Assembly (NCBI GenBank): GCA_040388625.1
Contig: JAZKBK010000005.1
Location: 62,001-126,000, forward strand
Source: Gemmatimonadota bacterium
GTDB lineage: Bacteria > Gemmatimonadota > Gemmatimonadetes > Gemmatimonadales > Gemmatimonadaceae
DNA length: 64,000 nucleotides
Direction: 5' to 3'
Of the stretch, positions 54,088 to 63,242 are shown piece after piece (the first letter of the stretch is position 1; each line of letters begins with the position of its first letter). The position numbers and the translations under genes are program-made. The notes under the pieces are model-generated. The model was not told where the DNA came from. It did not search any database and saw nothing but the letters and a program-made list of their open reading frames with translations.

Positions 54088-55002
54088 TTACTGTCTTCCC
54101 GTCAACTCGAAGCTGAAAGGCTCCTGGACAAACTGCTGCACGCTGCATCCTCCAATGCGCGCGGGTTCGAACTCAGCGTTCGGCAACCAGCGCATGACGG
54201 AGTTCAGGAAGTCATTGTAGGCGGCGAGCAATTGTCCGGTCGGCCGCTTTTGCCGTGATGCCCAAACTTCCCTGACCGATCCGGGGATCACGTGACCGGT
54301 CGTGTCGATCCGGAACTCTGCTATCACGACGGCAGTGATTCCGGCACGCCGTTCGGTGAGCGGGTAATCGGGTCCGGAGCCAGCCTTCATTCTTGCTGGT
54401 ACTTCCGGTGGAAAGAGGACGGAGAACATGGGAGATGCAAAGCGGCCGGAATGTGACAGTTGAATCTTGCCGGGATCCGTCAACTCGACGCTGAGACCGA
54501 ATGTCAAGGAATCGCCGGGCGTGCCCTCAGGCCAGGATGGTCCTTCGCCTTCGTCCAGGGTCCTGTGCACAGCAGTGAGCAATATTGCTGCTGCAGCGGA
54601 GTCGGTATGCGGTGATATCAGCTGAAAGACGGGAGCGGCGTTGCGATAGGTGGTGACGGCGAGGGAAATGTGGGACTCGATCCTGTGCCAGGTGATGAGT
54701 GGCTCACCCGGCGGAAGCGTGTCGCCTTTAGCGTTGAGAAGACCGCGCACGTGCAGCGATACCGACTGCGCAAACAGGTCCGCCATTTGTCCAACGCCGG
54801 AATCGGCTGGCTCCTTGATGGTGGCTCTCAAGTAAACGATGCTCGGAATCGACGGGACTATGGAGACCGTGTCCAGACACGATGGCGCGTGCGTGATTGG
54901 ACTCTTGTCGGGAGACTGCGCGAAAAGTTCGGGTGTCGACAGAGCGATGCACGCGGTGACTGCAAGCCAGACGATGTCATTCGGACTTCGTGTGTGTTGC
55001 AT
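54088..55002 (-). CDS. Exported protein with TonB-C-like end
   Basis: 304 residues, signal peptide ending ELFAQ. The middle contains repeated beta elements with no match. The C-terminal about 110 residues (GPDYPLTERRAGITAVVIAE, FRIDTTGHVIPGSVREVW) match the TonB C-terminal fold often used by stand-alone periplasmic proteins in this kind of genome. No membrane anchor beyond the signal. Confidence 0.7.
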   Translation of the reverse strand: MQHTRSPNDIVWLAVTACIALSTPELFAQSPDKSPITHAPSCLDTVSIVPSIPSIVYLRATIKEPADSGVGQMADLFAQSVSLHVRGLLNAKGDTLPPGEPLITWHRIESHISLAVTTYRNAAPVFQLISPHTDSAAAAILLTAVHRTLDEGEGPSWPEGTPGDSLTFGLSVELTDPGKIQLSHSGRFASPMFSVLFPPEVPARMKAGSGPDYPLTERRAGITAVVIAEFRIDTTGHVIPGSVREVWASRQKRPTGQLLAAYNDFLNSVMRWLPNAEFEPARIGGCSVQQFVQEPFSFELTGRQ

Positions 55003-55304
55003 GATGAGTGAAAGTGTCGGACCAAATAAGCGAACGTGATTCCGAAGCTACCAACACCAGCAATATCCAGTGGGAAATCCCCGCTCGCCAATGTAGCACT
55101 TTCAGTTGATACAAGCTTGAGGTACCTGGGTCGCGCATCGGCCTCCTGTAAGTCCGGCGGAAAGGAACGGTCAGAAGGTAAGGCAGCTGGTCCAGATGAG
55201 GTTCAGGTTCGAGCCGAGCCAATGATGTATGGCTTGCGAAACGCCGAAGGTGTAACACTTTGTTGTATTGACGGAAGTTCCAGTGAATCGCAGTATTGCT
55301 CTCC

Positions 55305-57155
55305 ATGCGATATTCACGCGATTCTTTCTACCGGGCGAGCGCGCTTGTAGCGCTTGTCATAACCTTTGGCTGCGGTGGAAGCGACTCGGTGGCACCGACA
55401 GTGCCTCCGGCGCTCACAGTCCAGGCCGGCGCGAACCAATCCGTCGTCGTGGCCACAGCAACACCCGTTAGTCCGTCAGTGACGTTGACCGATAGTCACG
55501 GCGGGCATCCAGCTGGCATCACGGTCACGTTCACACCGGACAGCGGCGCGGGCAGCGTCTCGACGCCGAGCGCAAAAACCGATAACTCCGGAGTCGCATC
55601 CGCGGGCGTATGGATGATCGGGACTGTTGCAACGACGCAGCATCTGACGGCATCGGCGACGGTCGATGGTACGGTGGTGAACACAACGCTGAGTGTTACG
55701 GCGTTGCCCGGCCGAGCAGCGGTTATCAAGATCGTATCTGGCGATGCGCAGAACGGGCCGTACGGAGCGACGCTTGTTACGCCGATTCAAGTATCCGTGA
55801 GGGATCAATACGGTAACGCGACACCTGGCGTGAATGTCCGATTCAGCGTGGACACTGGTGGAGTTACGGCGGTGACGGGTACAACCGGAGCAGATGGGAC
55901 GGCGAGCACGCGCGTGCGGCTCCCCTTGACTATGGGGCCAGTCGTGTTGTCGATAGCAGCCGACTCCGTTCCAGAGGTAACGAGCAGCTTCACGTCACGC
56001 GGCATTCGCTTCGCCAGCTTCACCATGGATGCAAATACGACGTGTGGATTGTCAGTTGAAGGATATCCGTACTGTTGGGGTGATAACGCGGCTGAACAAC
56101 TCGTGCCTGTGGGGGTTCCAGAAGGGCAGAACGCGATCAAACCATGGCCGGTCAAAGCCGATCTGGATCTCAAGTCGATATCAGTTGCGAACATCGGCGG
56201 TTGTGCCTTGCGCACTGACGGAACGGCGGTCTGCTGGGGAAGTAATGTTTTCGGAGCGAATGGAAATGGTAGCGAGTCACTACAGCTGGAACCGATGACT
56301 GCAGTTGCAGGTGGCCTTTCATTCGTCGAAGTTCAGCGGGGGCCTAATGCAACCTGCGGCACTACCAAGACGGGACAATCGTATTGCTGGGGTGGTAATG
56401 GCGTTGGCCAGATAGGCTCCGCGAACCTGTATCAGACGTCAGTGTTGAAACCCGCGTTGGTCGACAGCAACATCACGTTCCACAGCTACGCACTAGGATC
56501 ACTTCATACATGTGCGCTCGATCCTTCCGGCAAGGCCTATTGCTGGGGAATGGATCTGCAGGGTCGTCTCGGCGTCGCCGCAGCAACCGTCGCGTGTAAC
56601 TCGACCACCTATACATCAAGCGGAAGTACGACGATCGCGACCACGTGCTCTCCGTCACCCGTGCCGGTCAATACTTCGTTACGGTTCACGACTCTGGCAG
56701 GCGCGTCGGACGCCACGTGCGGTCTCGATTCAGGTGGTACGGCTTATTGCTGGGGCAGCAACGATTTCGAGCAACTTGGAAATGGCAGTTCTGTTGCTGA
56801 CACGGTTCCCGCTCAGGTTCCCGGTGCGCCGGCGTTCAAGCAGCTCAGCGCTCACGACCGAGGTTTCTGCGGATTGACCAGCGCCGGCGACATCTACTGC
56901 TGGGGCTATGTTGGGTCAGTAGTCGGTGTTCCGAATCTGAGCTGTCCAAACTACAGTGATTGCACACCGACTCCGACCAAAGTCCAGACGGGGCGACAGT
57001 TCTCGTCGATCTCCTTCACGACTGGTCAGCTGTGCGGAATATCAGATGGAACCGCCTACTGCTGGGGAGGTGACTATCACGGCGCACTCGGGATTGGAGT
57101 GGGCAATGATCTCGGTGTCACTACGCCGACTCAGGTGTCGGGACAGACGCCATAG
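55305..57155 (+). CDS. RCC1-repeat lipoprotein with Ig-like domains
   Basis: About 616 residues. The signal ends in a lipobox ALVALVITFGC-GG, so it is lipid-anchored. Two Ig/BIG-like domains (about residues 30-230: SVTLTDSHGGHPAGITVTF; ISVRDQYGNATPGVNVRFS-like) are followed by at least seven RCC1 blades with the motif (A/S)YCWGxN/D (GYPYCWGDN, QSYCWGGN, KAYCWGMD, TAYCWGSN, DIYCWGYV, TAYCWGGD). This forms a seven-bladed propeller for binding. ATG 55305 is preferred to TTG 55296. Confidence 0.87.
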   Translation: MRYSRDSFYRASALVALVITFGCGGSDSVAPTVPPALTVQAGANQSVVVATATPVSPSVTLTDSHGGHPAGITVTFTPDSGAGSVSTPSAKTDNSGVASAGVWMIGTVATTQHLTASATVDGTVVNTTLSVTALPGRAAVIKIVSGDAQNGPYGATLVTPIQVSVRDQYGNATPGVNVRFSVDTGGVTAVTGTTGADGTASTRVRLPLTMGPVVLSIAADSVPEVTSSFTSRGIRFASFTMDANTTCGLSVEGYPYCWGDNAAEQLVPVGVPEGQNAIKPWPVKADLDLKSISVANIGGCALRTDGTAVCWGSNVFGANGNGSESLQLEPMTAVAGGLSFVEVQRGPNATCGTTKTGQSYCWGGNGVGQIGSANLYQTSVLKPALVDSNITFHSYALGSLHTCALDPSGKAYCWGMDLQGRLGVAAATVACNSTTYTSSGSTTIATTCSPSPVPVNTSLRFTTLAGASDATCGLDSGGTAYCWGSNDFEQLGNGSSVADTVPAQVPGAPAFKQLSAHDRGFCGLTSAGDIYCWGYVGSVVGVPNLSCPNYSDCTPTPTKVQTGRQFSSISFTTGQLCGISDGTAYCWGGDYHGALGIGVGNDLGVTTPTQVSGQTP

Positions 57156-57177
57156 TGTCAGCCTCGCGAAACGCAAA

Positions 57178-58104
57178 ATGAAATGCGCGACTTGTCTCGC
57201 TTGCTTTGCGGCGTTAATGGCGCAATTCGTATCTGCGCCAGTTGCGTCGGCGCAGACGCACAAATTCACTGGTGACATCTGGACGGAGGCAGACAGTGGC
57301 AGAATCGTTCACGCTTCCGGCGCGACTGTGTACCTCTGGCCTGAGATCGCTGCCGTAAAGAGCGTGATGAATTCGGCATGCACGGCGTACAGGACCGACA
57401 TGACATCCTGGACCACCGCGCGCGAGACGCTGAACGATACTGGCTCGGCCATTCCTGCAAGTGCGGCGGTCACGCGCGATCTGGCTCTGCTGCACTCGAT
57501 CGCGCAACTCCCACATGCAATGGTGCAGGCGGACTCGCTGGGCCACTTTGTCTTTGACTCGATTCCTGGTGGCACGTACTGGATCGAAGCCGAGACAGTG
57601 CGGAACGGCAGAATCGTTCAGTGGTGGAAGAAAACTTCACTGTTGACTCTTCCCTTCCGTATCGGCGGGAAGAACTCCGCCGCGCTGGGTTCGACGCGTC
57701 TGGGGCCACTCGAGTACCATTCATCGCAATTCTGCACCGACCCGGAACCACGCGTAGGTGCAGCCGCGTTCGCGAACGACACGCCATTGACGCCGACAGA
57801 TGGAGTTTATCGACCAGACGAGCTCGACAGGAACGTGCAGGTCGTTTACAACGGTGATCGGATTCAATACCCGGAATCGATGCGCAAGGCCGGTATTCCT
57901 GGTGATGTCGTCCTCAGTTTCGTGGTCGATGCCAACGGGAACGCAGAAATGGACGCGGTCCGGGTAGTACGAGCTACTGCTCCGGAATTCGTCGACCCGG
58001 CAAAACGCAAGCTTGCCACAATGCGGTTTGCTCCGGCCCAGGCCAACGGTAGGCCGGTTCGGTCACGCGTGAGTGAGACGTTCAGCTTCAGCGTCCAGCC
58101 GTAG
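57178..58104 (+). CDS. Exported TonB-C-like protein
   Basis: 308 residues from ATG 57178, signal peptide ending VASAQ. The centre has a carboxypeptidase-regulatory-like segment (DSLGHFVFDSIPGGTYWIEA). The C-terminal domain (RIQYPESMRKAGIPGDVVLS, FVVDANGNAEMDAVRVVRA) is TonB-like. The frame stays open upstream but overlaps the previous gene there. Starts 22 bp after the RCC1 gene stop, so probably co-transcribed. Confidence 0.78.
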   Translation: MKCATCLACFAALMAQFVSAPVASAQTHKFTGDIWTEADSGRIVHASGATVYLWPEIAAVKSVMNSACTAYRTDMTSWTTARETLNDTGSAIPASAAVTRDLALLHSIAQLPHAMVQADSLGHFVFDSIPGGTYWIEAETVRNGRIVQWWKKTSLLTLPFRIGGKNSAALGSTRLGPLEYHSSQFCTDPEPRVGAAAFANDTPLTPTDGVYRPDELDRNVQVVYNGDRIQYPESMRKAGIPGDVVLSFVVDANGNAEMDAVRVVRATAPEFVDPAKRKLATMRFAPAQANGRPVRSRVSETFSFSVQP

Positions 58105-58273
58105 GCTGCCAACCGTCTCGGCCGGCTACTCGTCCGAGCCTGACTCGCTCTCTCCATTCTTCCGCGTCGGTAGCAACCGCGACGACGGCTAACGCGTACT
58201 TTATTCGGCGAGTATTTTCGCAGCTAGAATTTCCAGTCTCAGTCCAGTTTCCTTTTCAGAAGGCCCATTTCGA

Positions 58274-61200
58274 ATGTCGATCTCTCGCTTGATCACCATC
58301 GCCGCCATTGGTATGGCGGCGCTCACATCTGTCGCCAACTCCGTCGCCAGCGCTCAGTCCACCGATGCCCTCTACGCCGAGATGCACTGGCGTGAGATCG
58401 GGCCGACGCGCGCGGGGCGCGCCCGGGCGCTCTCGGGGGTGGCCAGCCAACCGAATGTCTTCTATGTCGGGTACGACAACGGCGGTGTCTGGCGGTCCAC
58501 AGATTACGGCTCTAACTGGGTGCCTCTGTTCGATAGCGAACCAACGGGATCGATCGGTGCCATAGCTGTCGCGCCTTCGGATCCGAACATCATCTATGTG
58601 GGGACTGGCGCCGGAATCATCCGACCGGATCTCTCGGTCGGCGACGGCATGTACAAGTCGACCGACGCTGGCAAGACGTGGACGCATCTGGGTCTCCGCG
58701 ACAGTCAGATGATCGCGAACATCGAGGTCGATCCTACGAATCCCAACCGGTTGTTCGTCGCGGTGCTCGGACATCCTTACGGTCCGAATGCGGAGCGCGG
58801 AATATTCCGCTCGACTGATGGCGGCAAGACTTTCGAGAAGGTGCTTTACAAGGACGAGTACGTGAGCGGCAATGATGTTCGCATCGATCCAAAGAATCCG
58901 AACATCGTTTACGCTGCACTCTGGCAGCAGCAACAGAGTTACATCGAAGGCGCGGAGTTCGGCGGCACGGAAGGGGGAATCTTCAAGTCGACCGATGGCG
59001 GCACTACGTGGAAGCAGCTCACGAATGGACTTCCCGCAGGGGTGATCGAAGCGAATCTCGGTGTCTCGATGAGCGCGCCGAGCACTATCTATGCGATGGT
59101 GGCAGGCACATCCGGGTCCGCAACACCAGCTCGCGGTGGAACGACTGGAACGATTGGCTTCTACAAGTCGACCGACGCAGGCGAGCACTGGACACTTGCA
59201 GCGCGAGATGCGAACAATCCAGGAGCATCGTCGAACGCGGTGCTGGATCCGCGTCCACTCGTGCGCATCGGCGGTGGTGACCTTCCGACAATCGCAGTAG
59301 ATCCAAAAAATCCGAACGTCGTCTACAGTGCATCGACGGTGTTCTGGCGCACTGAAGATGGAGGTGTCACATGGAGCGCAGTGCGCGGTGCACCGGGCGG
59401 CGATGATTATCAGAAGGCATGGGTAAACCCGAACGATACGAACATTCTGCTCGTAGTCGCGGATCAGGGCGCGATCGTTTCGGGCAATCGCGGCGTGTCG
59501 TGGAGCAACTGGTACAATCAGCCGACGGCTGCGATGTATCACGTGTCGACGGATGACGCATTCCCGTATCGCGTGTGCGGCGGCCAGCAGGATTCCGGCT
59601 CCGCTTGCGTGGACAGTAGATCGATGGATGGCGAGATCACGTTCCACGACTGGCATCCGGTGAACATTCAGGAATACGGCGTGGCGGCGAGCGATCCCAA
59701 GGATCCGGATCTCGTTTTCGGAAGCCAGCGCACCAACATCTCACTGTACAATCGCAGGACCGGCCAGACGACAAACGTGGGCCCCGACGCGGAAGCACGA
59801 GGCACCGAGTTCGGTCGCAACGTGCGTACGATGCCGATCATGTGGTCGCCGGTGAATCACAACGTTCTCTTCTATACGTCGAACGTCGTGTGGAAGTCGA
59901 CCGATCAGGCGCACAGCTGGACGCGCATCAGTCCCGATCTCGCGCGTCAGACGTGGGCCGTGCCGGCCACAGTCGGAAAGTATTCCAGCAGCGTGAAGCC
60001 GGCACCACAGGGAAGCATCACTGCGCTCTCCGCGTCGCCGCGGGACGTGAACGTGATCTGGGCGGGAACCGACGACGGCAACATCCAGGTGACTACGAAC
60101 GGTGGCGCCAAGTGGACCAACGTCACGCCTGCTCAGATCAAGCCGTGGACGCGCATCTTCAACATCGATGCGGGTCACTTCGATACACAGACCGCGTACG
60201 CTGCGGCGAATACTATGCGTATCGACGACCTCAATCCGCATCTCTGGCGCACGCATGATGGTGGCAAGACGTGGACCGAGATCGACAACGGTATCGCGCC
60301 CGGCGCTGCTACGAATTCCATCCGTGAGGATCCGCACAAGAAGGGATTGCTGTACGCGTCGACGGAAACTCAGGTGTGGGTGTCGTTCGACGACGGTGAT
60401 CACTGGCAGTCGCTCAGGCTGGACATGCCCGCCGTGTCGGTGCGCGACATACAGATCAAGGACGACAGCATCTGCATGTGCTCCGATCTCATCGCGGGAA
60501 CGCACGGGCGCGGCTTCTACATTCTCGATGATGTGACACCGTTGCGCCAGGCTGCGGAGGCTCGCAGCGCCAATGGTGCATACCTGTTCAAGCCGCAGAC
60601 GGCATTGCGTATTCGTCTCGCGACCAACGATCCGACGCCATGGCCACCGGAGCTTCCCGCGGGAGAGAATCCGCCGAACGGCGCCATCATCGACTACTAT
60701 CTGTCGTCGAACGTGTCCGGTCCGGTGACGATCGACATACTGGATGCGAGCAACAAGGTGGTGCGCACCTACACGAGTGAGCTCAAGCGCGATCCCGATC
60801 CGGGAGTGGATCGTGCTGCCTACGACAAGGTCTGCAAGGCGAATCCGGAGTCGCCGGATTGCGACGTGCCGTTGTACTGGCCATCGCGCATCAAGTCCAT
60901 GCCGACGAGTGCCGGCATGCATCGCATCAGCTGGAACATGAGATACCAGCCGCTCGCCACGGAGCGCGGCGGAGTCGATGCTACGGGTGCGGTTCCGAAT
61001 CGCAGCTCGCCGTCGCCGAGCTCGCCGTGGGCGCCGCCGGGTCAGTACACCGTGCGTCTCACCGTTGCGGGCAAGAGCTACACGCAGCCGTTGACTGTGC
61101 GTCTCGATCCGCGCGTGAAGACGTCGCCGTCTGCGCTTGCGGAGAACACCAAGCTGTCGCTCGAGATGTACGAGCTAGCGCGCACGACGCGCATGGCGTA

Positions 61201-61639
61201 CGGGCAGGCGCACGACCTGGGAGAGAAGGTCGGTCAGCTTGTGAAGGAGCAGAATGTCGACGGTGCGTTCAAGACGGAACTCGATTCGGTTGCGCCGGAC
61301 GAGGCGCGCGGCGGTCGACGGTTCTTTGGACGTGGCGGCGGTCGTCCTTCTGTCACACTCAACGCAGCGAGCAGTGCAGCGTTGGCGGCATCATTGTCGA
61401 TGCAGGCCGCAGAGACGGCACCCACGGCGGCACAGATCGCTGCGTGCGCACGGGCCAGAGTGCAGGCTGCTGCGGCGATGGCGCACTGGAATACGCTCAA
61501 GACGACTGGGCTGTCGTCGTTCAACGCGCTGCTGAAGACGAAGGGTCAACCGGCGCTGACGCTGCCGGCGCTCAGGCTGCCAGCGGCGTTGCCGAGTGAT
61601 GAAAATGGGAACGTGAATGAGAAGGAGAACGAAGGGTAG
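58274..61639 (+). CDS. Sortilin/BNR-repeat beta-propeller protein (exported)
   Basis: 1121 residues, signal peptide ending ASAQ. The body is a double propeller of the sortilin/xyloglucanase-74-like kind with many Asp-box motifs: STDAGKTWTHLG, STDGGKTFEK, STDGGTTWKQL, STDAGEHWTL, STDQAHSWTR and THDGGKTWTE. C-terminal about 300 residues: a beta domain (SGPVTIDILDASNKVVRTYT), then a helical end rich in Ala. A large periplasmic or surface binding protein. The catalytic residues of true glycosidases are not identifiable by eye. Confidence 0.85.
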   Translation: MSISRLITIAAIGMAALTSVANSVASAQSTDALYAEMHWREIGPTRAGRARALSGVASQPNVFYVGYDNGGVWRSTDYGSNWVPLFDSEPTGSIGAIAVAPSDPNIIYVGTGAGIIRPDLSVGDGMYKSTDAGKTWTHLGLRDSQMIANIEVDPTNPNRLFVAVLGHPYGPNAERGIFRSTDGGKTFEKVLYKDEYVSGNDVRIDPKNPNIVYAALWQQQQSYIEGAEFGGTEGGIFKSTDGGTTWKQLTNGLPAGVIEANLGVSMSAPSTIYAMVAGTSGSATPARGGTTGTIGFYKSTDAGEHWTLAARDANNPGASSNAVLDPRPLVRIGGGDLPTIAVDPKNPNVVYSASTVFWRTEDGGVTWSAVRGAPGGDDYQKAWVNPNDTNILLVVADQGAIVSGNRGVSWSNWYNQPTAAMYHVSTDDAFPYRVCGGQQDSGSACVDSRSMDGEITFHDWHPVNIQEYGVAASDPKDPDLVFGSQRTNISLYNRRTGQTTNVGPDAEARGTEFGRNVRTMPIMWSPVNHNVLFYTSNVVWKSTDQAHSWTRISPDLARQTWAVPATVGKYSSSVKPAPQGSITALSASPRDVNVIWAGTDDGNIQVTTNGGAKWTNVTPAQIKPWTRIFNIDAGHFDTQTAYAAANTMRIDDLNPHLWRTHDGGKTWTEIDNGIAPGAATNSIREDPHKKGLLYASTETQVWVSFDDGDHWQSLRLDMPAVSVRDIQIKDDSICMCSDLIAGTHGRGFYILDDVTPLRQAAEARSANGAYLFKPQTALRIRLATNDPTPWPPELPAGENPPNGAIIDYYLSSNVSGPVTIDILDASNKVVRTYTSELKRDPDPGVDRAAYDKVCKANPESPDCDVPLYWPSRIKSMPTSAGMHRISWNMRYQPLATERGGVDATGAVPNRSSPSPSSPWAPPGQYTVRLTVAGKSYTQPLTVRLDPRVKTSPSALAENTKLSLEMYELARTTRMAYGQAHDLGEKVGQLVKEQNVDGAFKTELDSVAPDEARGGRRFFGRGGGRPSVTLNAASSAALAASLSMQAAETAPTAAQIAACARARVQAAAAMAHWNTLKTTGLSSFNALLKTKGQPALTLPALRLPAALPSDENGNVNEKENEG

Positions 61640-61681
61640 GCGTTGTAGGCGACACCGGCCACGACAACCTGAGGGGGTCGC

Positions 61682-62056
61682 ATGTATTATCGGGCGCTGA
61701 TGCGCAGACGTCCGCACGTTACTGCGATGGTTACTTTCGTCCTGGCATTTCTTATTTGGGGATGGTTGCTGCCGTGGGTATGGCATCAGCCTCGTGATTG
61801 GGCCACGGCGATCTCGATGGCGGTAGTGCTCGGGTTAGTATCGTACTTCAACCGCCTTCGCGCAGGGCGAGCGAAGGCGTTGATCATGGGGCTGCTTTCA
61901 CTCGGCGCACTCGTACTGTACGCGAGTTCGGTTTATGCTGACGGGATTCCGCAGGACACCACCGAGCGGTTCTATTTTGCCGCAGTAGTTGCGATTCCGG
62001 TGTTCGGCGTCGTGTTGGCGCTTTGGATGTTGCGAAAGTCGCGAGTAGCAGCATGA
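61682..62056 (+). CDS. Small membrane protein
   Basis: 124 residues with about four helices (VTFVLAFLIWGWLLPWVW; AISMAVVLGLVSYF; LIMGLLSLGALVLYASSVY; FAAVVAIPVFGVVLALWML). GAGGGGGTCGC precedes ATG 61682. No family recognised. Its stop overlaps the next start (ATGA). Confidence 0.72.
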   Translation: MYYRALMRRRPHVTAMVTFVLAFLIWGWLLPWVWHQPRDWATAISMAVVLGLVSYFNRLRAGRAKALIMGLLSLGALVLYASSVYADGIPQDTTERFYFAAVVAIPVFGVVLALWMLRKSRVAA

Positions 62057-62865
62057 ACGGACTTGCACGCATGTCGGTTCTGGGAGTGCTGGTCGTGATC
62101 GCGTGCGGTGGTGATTCCACGAATTCCACCGCACCGATCGGACCAACCGATCAGGCCGCACTACAGAGTCTCACAATGGGGATGGCAGCCGTCACCACCT
62201 CGGCGGCATCGTCCGACGCAGGGTTCGCTCTGGCGATGCTGCCGCCTGTATCGGCGTTCACGGGTCAGGCGTTGAGTCACACATCCATCACTGTGGACGG
62301 TACGTCGGTGCAGGTCTTCGCGCTCGCTCGGCGCGTTACATACCCATCTGGTACATGCCTGGAGCAATTGCTTGGTATTTCCAATTTCGCCAATCCTGGT
62401 AGCTGCACAAGTTTTCCGGGAACGTTGTCGTTGATTCTGTGGCAAACAAGTTCAGCGTCGCAGGCACCAGACAGGGTTGTCGTGATCCTCGCCGATGCCG
62501 GCAACGCCAGCTTTGCGGGCCTGTCATCATCTGGCGATCCATTTCTGACTGGCACCGTGTTTCCGCCCATCGGCATCTATCTCGAGCGAAGCGGTGGCGT
62601 GTGGTTGGCGTCGGGCGGAAGTCTCAGTAGCACTGTCACGGCTACAGTGCAGACGTGTACGATGGCGCCGCCGATATTTGCGAAGTCTGCGACGTGCGGC
62701 ATGGGATCGTTCCTGGAGACCGGCAATATTGCGTTCTCGCCGCTCGAAGTCGGTGGCGTCACAACGACCGGAACGCGCTCCATCACCATATCCGCACAAA
62801 CGCTCAGCGGAATGATTCAGACTGTAACCGCAACTGCGCCGCTCACGATTCCAATCAGTGGATAA
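62053..62865 (+). CDS. Putative lipoprotein
   Basis: 270 residues, coupled to the previous gene (ATGA at 62053-62056). Lipobox SVLGVLVVIAC-GGDST. The body is Ser/Thr/Ala-rich and beta-type (SGDPFLTGTVFPPIGIYLER; GVTTTGTRSITISAQTLSGM) with four internal cysteines. No known family; outer-membrane or periplasmic. Confidence 0.7.
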   Translation: MNGLARMSVLGVLVVIACGGDSTNSTAPIGPTDQAALQSLTMGMAAVTTSAASSDAGFALAMLPPVSAFTGQALSHTSITVDGTSVQVFALARRVTYPSGTCLEQLLGISNFANPGSCTSFPGTLSLILWQTSSASQAPDRVVVILADAGNASFAGLSSSGDPFLTGTVFPPIGIYLERSGGVWLASGGSLSSTVTATVQTCTMAPPIFAKSATCGMGSFLETGNIAFSPLEVGGVTTTGTRSITISAQTLSGMIQTVTATAPLTIPISG

Positions 62866-62902
62866 TGACCATGCGTCGGTCCCGATAGGCTGAGTGCACG
62901 GG

Positions 62903-63202
62903 ATGTCACTCATGACCGTCCGATGGATTCTGCTTGCCCTCTCCGGCTTCGCTCTACTGACCGGATTCGCGATGCACGGGTTGGTACGCCGTCTTCTGTT
63001 GCAACCCATCGTCAATACAACACAGCTGAGCAGCGGCATTTCATCGCTACCCTTGAAAGTGTTCCGGTTGATGATCACGCGTGCGTGGGTGTTCCGGATT
63101 TACCATCTATGCTTCGCAGTGTTGCTGTTCGCAGGCTGGTGGTACTTTGGGACCGACGCCGGGCGCCTCAGGTGGATGCAGTGGACGGTGCATCCGCAGT
63201 GA
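62903..63202 (+). CDS. Small two-helix membrane protein
   Basis: 99 residues. Two membrane helices: WILLALSGFALLTGFAMHG and YHLCFAVLLFAGWWYFG. GTG 62894 is an in-frame alternative start. No known family. Probably follows the lipoprotein gene in one transcript (gap 37 bp). Confidence 0.6.
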   Translation: MSLMTVRWILLALSGFALLTGFAMHGLVRRLLLQPIVNTTQLSSGISSLPLKVFRLMITRAWVFRIYHLCFAVLLFAGWWYFGTDAGRLRWMQWTVHPQ

Positions 63203-63242
63203 CCACGACCACGGCAGTTACCAACCCGCTTACCCCTTGTCT

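Noticed and set aside
58256-59656. 466-residue open frame opposite the BNR propeller gene
   Set aside because: Its Arg/His/Ile-rich repeats mirror the Asp-box codons of the real gene.
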